DNA from: Codonopsis lanceolata
Lineage: Eukaryota > Streptophyta > Magnoliopsida > Asterales > Campanulaceae
Reading direction: 5' to 3'
NCBI GenBank assembly: GCA_013146195.2
Contig: CM028380.1
Coordinates: 86,182,049 to 86,246,048, forward strand
DNA: 64,000 bases
The notes under the pieces are model-generated. The model saw only the letters and a program-made list of their open reading frames with translations. It was not told the DNA's origin and searched no databases. The number at the start of each line of letters is the position of its first letter. Positions within the stretch are counted from its first letter, which is position 1. Shown piece by piece: positions 58,389 to 64,000 of the stretch. The position numbers and the translations under genes are program-made.

Positions 58389-58875
58389 TAAGGAATCGAA
58401 TATGCTTGCGATAAGCATCATTTCATACATTGACATGCTTGATTAAAAATTGTGTAATTTTCATTCTTATTTCATAGAAGTGCATCGCGGTTTTAAATCG
58501 ATGCCTCTCGTTCAAATTGGTCCATTTCCAATTCATAGCGATGCATCGTGAATCCAAATCGACTTATCGCTACTGAAAATCGATACACCGCGAAACACAT
58601 TTTTTTGTATTTTTATTTATTTAATTTTTATAAACTGCAGTTATTCCAATTTATTTATTTTATTATTGTTAATCAATTGACACATATATTTGTTTATTTT
58701 CATAATAGTTTTTAATCAAATGATATTTGGCTATTCATTGAAGTAATCTCTTCTTTTAGTTTTGTTTTTCGTCTTCATTTTACTTGATTATAATTTAATG
58801 AGTTTAATTTAATTGAAATATATATATATATATATATATATATCCGTGCGTTTAACGCACGGGTATAAAAACTAG
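58389..58875 (+). mobile_element. Helitron 3' end (non-autonomous or fragment)
   Basis: A perfect hairpin ccgtgcgtttaacgcacgg at 58,844-58,862, then gtataaaaa and CTAG|T at 58,872-58,875, the same terminal module as at 27,973-28,003. No helicase text is present. The left edge is set where copy homology ends and is uncertain. The segment also holds gatgcatcg-type motifs (58,470-58,580) and a (TA)n run. Confidence 0.65.
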
Positions 58876-59629
58876 TTTTGTTTAAATTTGGAGTAGTTCT
58901 CATGTAAAACTGTCTTACGGATATTAATGAGTAAGACGGAGCCCCTCTCTCTTACAGTTCTACCAATTCCAACACACGATGGGTTGAGTTAAAAGGATCT
59001 GTGTAAAAAGGGTAGTAGTTTGATATATCTAAAAGGACTAATAATAATCTAATAAATAATAATAAATGAATAATGATAATAGTAGTAATAACAATAATAT
59101 ATATATAAGTAATATTAACATTAATATTAATATTAATATAATATAATAAATACTAATTCTAATAGTTAATAATAATAATGAAAATAGAATTAATATTAAT
59201 GGTAGGAAAATAATAATAATAATCAATATTTATAATATAAATAAAAGAAATATTAATATTTAGGGAACCAACATTTTTTATGCTTTCAAGTCAAAAGAGA
59301 GACTGAAAAAAAAGGGAAGAATTAAGAGACTGACAATCTACAAGGGACTTTTGTGAGGTTCAATCCTTGTTGAGCTGCTTACTTTCCTTTCCCAAATTAA
59401 GCAATTAGGGTATCCACTCGGGCTAGAGAACAGCTTAGGCTTTTGACTTTGATGTCACCGTATTTTTGCTCTAAATGGAAACCTTTGCCTATTAGGAAGG
59501 TAAGAAGGATTGGTTCCATGATAAAGCATTCAAAGAAGATTCAACATGCGCATGCTAACAACTCTGTAGGCTTGGCTCATAATCTTTTGTGTGCCCATTT
59601 ATATTAACAAAAATGTGGACAAATTTTTC
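58876..59629. other. Non-coding stretch with AAT-rich low complexity
   Basis: 59,040-59,270 is nearly pure A/T with aat/taa trinucleotide bias. 59,280-59,629 shows no gene that I recognise. Confidence 0.6.
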
Positions 59630-60835
59630 AAAAATGTGCACACATGTTGCACGCGCTTTGCACGCATGTTGCACATATGTTACACGTATTGTTAATTATT
59701 TTTTTAGTGAAATGCTATTTCCACTACATTTTTTTACTTATCTACCACATTATTAATTAGTTATTACTTTTAACTTATGTTGGTTTGGACAAAACTGCTT
59801 ATTAATTAATTACTTCTTTTATTGCTTAACAACAAATTAAGCAGGTCATAGATTAAACTTCATAAAACTGATTTGTCACACGCAAATACACGCACATAAC
59901 ATAAAGAAAAGCAATACCATGACTAAACCACCATCACCATGAAATCCAGCCATGAGGTTGTTTATAGCCAAATAAGGCATTGGAAGTTAAAGCTACATTA
60001 ATTGTTTTTTCCCTTCTTCATGCATTCTTGTGGTTTGAGGTTGCATCTCTGGATACCCCTCAGGCCCTCATAATCACATAGCTTCATTAAGCGGCGAGAG
60101 TGGAGAATGAGTAGGAGACCCTAAATAAGTTTATTATATATTTCTTATTCTGCCAGCCTAAGAACTATACATTCCGCCCTCTGTCTCTCTCCTGCTTTTG
60201 ATCTCAACCAGCCATATCTCTCTCTCCTCTCTTTTCTTTATCTCATATGTTTTATTCCCAAATGCAATTTTCTCTGCTCGAGTTGTGATTCACTTCCGTT
60301 TGCCGTTCGTCCTTCTGTCTTCAAACTCATATCAATACCAAACAAATCCAACACAATGTCATTCTCCCTATAAACATTGGTATCAATTCTCGCAATTCTC
60401 GCAGTGTCACCATACCGTTCCTTAACTGCACCTACGGCCGCCACCAACTCAAAACTTCAACGGTTTCACAGAGACGAGCTCTCATCATCCGGTCCATTCA
60501 CCGTTGAGGACCAAATAAAGAGGGATGTCAAAAGGGTCGCGAATTTAATCCGCCTATTGACGAATGGGAACACTGATGTCGCTGCCAAAATCCTTAATTT
60601 CGGGTCTAGCGTGGTTTCGGGTATGGGTCTAAGGAGCGGAGAAAACTTTGTGAGGATTGGAGTGGGTAGTCCTCCTCGGTATGGATACATGGTTATCGAT
60701 ACCAGAAATGATATTACGTGGGTCTAATGTCAACCGTGACCCGTCTACCTCCATTTCTTTTGTCGACGTCTCTTGCACCTCCGCTATCTGCAACCTTTCA
60801 GAGAAGTCACACACCGGATGTTATGCAGGTCGGTG
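59630..60835 (+). pseudogene. Aspartic protease 5' fragment, second inverted-repeat locus (plus part)
   Basis: Same upstream region and 5' half as at 55,280-56,235. The frame 60,377-60,727 is the longest intact one: FHRDELSSSGPFTVEDQIKR, VANLIRLLTNGNTDVAAKIL, ENFVRIGVGSPPRYG, MVIDTRNDITWV, then a TAA at the expected Gln codon. The active site is DTRN, so Gly is replaced by Arg and Ser by Asn. It ends at the same base (gtcggtgcag|ttaattg) as the first locus. Confidence 0.9.
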
Positions 60836-61189
60836 CAGTTAATTGAAATTTGGATTCCTTTTTGCTGAATATTACCAATAATGGATAGTTCGGAAGGGGC
60901 ACTTAAAGCAAATGTGAAGCAGTTAATATCTGGCTTGTCCATCGGAATAAGAATATTCCTGCCAAGAAGTGTCAATACCACCCCCCCCCCAAGAAGTAAA
61001 ATGATACTGTCGGTATTTGAACCATATAACACCCACTTAGATCATAGCACGTATCGAAAAGCGATAACATAGAAGAAGTCCGAGGGGGGCTAGCGGTTTG
61101 CACAGTAAAGGCATCCCGAAATGGAATGTAAGCTGCCTGAGGAAATCGAGTCACAACTGTCCCCGTGTCTATAATCACGTCTCCGTTAC
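60836..61189 (-). pseudogene. Aspartic protease 3' fragment, second locus (minus part)
   Basis: The minus strand has NGDVIIDTGTVVTRFPQAAY (second active site intact), FDTCYDLSG, SAPSELSIIGNIQQKGIQIS, ending at the head-to-head junction. It is interrupted upstream by the copia LTR starting at 61,190; the remainder of the gene copy would lie beyond the window. Confidence 0.9.
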
Positions 61190-62049
61190 TGAAAGAACAC
61201 AAGTAGCTAGGATTCTCCAAACTGCCTAATGCAGTTTCCAATGTATCTTGTGAAAAAGCTACAATGGAAGTCACAATAGACAGAAAAATAACAAAAACAG
61301 CGGAAGACTTTAAAATAAAACACGAAATTAAACACAAAGGTTTACCAAACAATCTACAAGTTAATACTTGTAGACCTAGCCTCAAGGCCACAAAGATATT
61401 ACTAAAAGAATAATTGTTTTACACGAAAATACTTGTGAAATCACACACAAAATATTCTCACAAGATAATGAATCTTGGAGAACAAAAACCCCACATAAAC
61501 AGGTTAAACAAAACGTGGGAAGAAACAAAATCAGCTTCCTTTAAACAAAACAGGAAGACAAAAAGGAATTATGATGTTCGCCAATGTAGCTACATTGACA
61601 GTGCATCGCTTCGACGAAAAGCGCTCTTGAACTTCGAACTTGGACCACGGCTGTATGGCTTTTATTCTCTTTCTGGAGCTCTCCACATAGCACGAATCCT
61701 TGCACATTTATTTATAGTTATGCGTCTCCTACACACACCCAAAAATAGTACATCTACTACAAGGAAAAGGATTAGTTATTAAGGAAAAAATCAACAACTT
61801 ACCAATTCAATGGGATTTTATTACCAAATATGAAAGTGGTCAAGAATCTTGGTTTGACTAGGATATATGCTAAGATTTAGTTACCAAAAACAACTCCTAA
61901 GATTTAGGTCCAAGAAAACCAAAATCTTTAGGAAAATTATGTTTCCAAAAATGCAACTAAAGATTTTGTTACCAAAAATCCACCAAAACTTTATGACCAA
62001 GAAAGGTGAAAACAAGACCAAAATAGGTCATGCCTATTTTTCCCTTACA
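61190..62049 (-). repeat. 3' LTR of the right-end copia element
   Basis: Plus-strand ends tgaaagaacacaag and ttttcccttaca give TG...CA termini; 860 bp. Its left edge coincides exactly with loss of homology to the other protease copies. Confidence 0.85.
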
Positions 62050-62062
62050 ATCTCCCCATTTG
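62050..62062 (-). promoter_or_regulatory. Polypurine tract
   Basis: The minus strand reads AAATGGGGAGATT before TGTAAGGGA at the LTR start. Similar G-rich tracts lie at ~62,145 and ~62,270. Confidence 0.8.
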
Positions 62063-63330
62063 TTGAGCCTTTCTGGTCAAATCAAAAGACACATGTTTAT
62101 TCAACACCAATCAAACCATCTAACCTGCATTGGCTAGAAAATCTCATCTCCCCCTGAATTTGTGCAAGGTATAAAATCAGAAACTATTACTAAGCACAAA
62201 TCAAAAAATAGCAATGATGCACTCACATGAATACAAAATTATCATCAACACCAGAAACACTTGATCTCTCTCCCCCTATTTGACCGGAAAAGGAAGAGAG
62301 ATAAACAATCTTTTAGGAATTCTCAAAAATCAAAGATTTTGTAAAACACAATTAAGTGTTCACCAAGATTTGATCACACCACTAGCAATAACTGAGCACG
62401 TCATATCCAAATTCAAAACCTCGTTGTTCCACACAAAAATTTGACAACCACTAAATATTTTTCAACATGGAGATTTTTGGAAATGGATTTGCACAGTTTA
62501 TATTAGGACAAAATTTCACCAAGCTGATATCTTTACCAACAATGCATGTCCTAAAATTTTATGCCTAAAAACATGATTACTAAAAGCTAGGCAAAAGAAT
62601 TTAAAAAAAATGCAATCACACACAAGTGATAAAAACCATATCAAAGGATGTAGTTTCTAATGTAACTACATTGGGAGATGCATTCGCCAAAATTGTGGTT
62701 TTATTTTTAATTTTGCATTTTTTTTATTTTCTCAACCAGATTTCTCTTCCAAGATCGTAAATTTTTCACAACAAAAATCCATAGGTACTTTATTTCCCTA
62801 GGAATATAGCTCTACTTTATTTCAAGCTATAAAAACATGCCACTAGGAACCTTTCACACTATTTACCAAGGGAAGCCACTTAACTTTTTGATCAACCCAT
62901 GAAATCTGAGGATTTATAGTCCCAAAAGAAAGGTGCCACAACCTTGTTCATAGGTAGCTCTTTTCCGTTAGGTAGCTTTCACACTTTTTCAATTAAAGGG
63001 AGTCAATTTTCTCAAGATCAACCCATGAAAGCCTAAACTCCATAGTACCTTGACAAATTGCAGCATCCCAAAAATTTCAAAAGGTAGCTCTTTCCTTTGT
63101 GGACTTCAAACATACTCAAGAACTGGGAGAAAGAGAGAATCATAACAATGAAATCACAACAGATTTTGAATGACATTCCCAAGCAACCACAAGAGGCACA
63201 TACATGTGAGTCAATTGATCTAGAGTGCCCTCTAAAGACAAAATACAAGCATGCCTAATTTTTTTTAAACTAAGTGTAAAATCATGTGACACACAAAACA
63301 CAAGAGATTTCTAAAGATTGAAAAATCTCT
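62063..63330 (-). other. Untranslated 3' part of the copia element
   Basis: Between RNase H and the LTR. No coding sequence recognised in about 1.27 kb; short frames on either strand carry no motif. Confidence 0.5.
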
Positions 63331-64000
63331 CAAAATCAAGACACTAGGCAAATATATCAGCAAGATGATTTTCAGTCCCAACATGTTTAATGCAAACAAT
63401 TTTCATATTCTTCCAAGTCTCTAATAAAGTGGTGTCTTAAATTAATGTGTTTTGTTAGAGAATAATGAACTGGATTTTTGTGCTAAGCAAAATACATAGG
63501 TGTTATCAAAAAACAAGGTTAACACATCAATGTGTAGCACATAATCTTTGATCATTTAGAGCATCCATAAAAATTTTAAGGCTTCTCTCAAAAATATTTT
63601 GATAGGCATGCAAATTTTTGAGAATCAACCTTACCTCTTCTCCTTGTGTATATGCCATCATGAATATTACCTATCACTTGAGAGATTGGATGGCTTTTCT
63701 GTATGCGGCTGGGAATGTCATGGTCAGAATCATTCAAATTTGGTTCGCTTTTAGTCTGCTGTGTTCGGCCAAGATTCGAGCTGCAATGTGACTACCGATG
63801 TAGCTACATTCGGAATCACATTGGCTGTCACATTCTGAATCACATCGGCTGAACTTTCAGAATATGGAGGTTCTGTCTGATCAGGTGCAGGTTCAATGGT
63901 TTCAGATGCTGGTTCTGAATATTTTGGAGGAGATTCTTCATAGAACAGCTTAGCACCAGGGCATATATCAAAGGGTTCACATTATTTGGACTTGCCTTTG
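63331..64000 (-). pseudogene. copia pol remnant: integrase-RT hinge and RNase H end
   Basis: At the window edge the minus strand has a Pro/Ser/Glu-rich hinge (KYSEPASETIEPAPDQTEPP), then RIQKSHPISQVIGNIHDGI and YTRRR, the normal start of copia RT (~63,690-63,640). Instead of RT there follow ~150 bases and then KHINLRHHFIRDLEEYEN and ENHLADIF (~63,470-63,350), the end of RNase H. The RT core and most of RNase H are therefore deleted. Confidence 0.85.

Larger units (their letters stand above)
61190..64000 (-). mobile_element. Ty1/copia element with internal deletion, runs off the window
   Basis: 3' LTR, polypurine tract and pol remnants in order on the minus strand. It is inserted in the aspartic protease copy at gttac (61,185-61,189). 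The 5' part is outside the window. Confidence 0.85.

Overview
The window reads as nuclear DNA from a dicot-like flowering plant. It is AT-rich, gene-poor and filled with Ty1/copia and Ty3/gypsy LTR retrotransposons, a plant LINE (DUF4283-type ORF1, RNase H-type ORF2), Helitrons, a MULE-type MITE family, hAT- and Stowaway-like MITEs, a tRNA-derived SINE and degenerate satellites. There are no operons or bacterial signals. I cannot name the species.

Layout. 1-0.65 kb: satellite-like block also present at 29.4-30.3 kb. 1.5-3.1 kb: minus-strand LTR of a TGTAGACACC family, then a minisatellite. 3.7-7.9 kb: plus-strand copia element truncated inside its reverse transcriptase. 7.9-10.1 kb: two pairs of non-coding direct repeats. 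10.56-14.2 kb: the same TGTAGACACC family on the plus strand as LTR-internal-LTR-partial internal. 14-23 kb: mostly non-coding, with MITEs, a SINE with a perfect 17-bp target duplication, and a palindromic minisatellite. 23.57-25.25 kb: the only convincing host gene, a minus-strand Lys/Ala-rich protein of unknown function with a 5'-UTR intron. 25.6-30.3 kb: satellite interrupted by a MULE-type element that is itself interrupted by a Helitron.

30.83-39.2 kb: minus-strand Sirevirus-like copia element with 3' LTR, envelope-like region and decayed pol, ending at a 100-N gap. 39.3-44.22 kb: minus-strand gypsy element with an intact 5' LTR and tRNA-Asp-type primer site, inserted in a minus-strand LINE (44.22-49.48 kb). 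The LINE interrupts an LTR of a short non-autonomous retrotransposon (to 51.89 kb). 52.0-53.2 kb: decayed Helitron helicase. 53.2-53.7 kb: hAT-like MITE. 54.2-55.0 kb: copia fragment.

55.2-61.2 kb holds broken copies of a plant pepsin-type aspartic protease gene. The first group forms an inverted repeat with ~0.95-kb arms and a ~0.76-kb spacer; a second copy has the same head-to-head junction and is cut by a further minus-strand copia element (61.19 kb to the window end). The hairpin-capable gene-derived locus, the palindromic minisatellite and the nested insertions dated by target duplications and an empty site are the points most worth checking.
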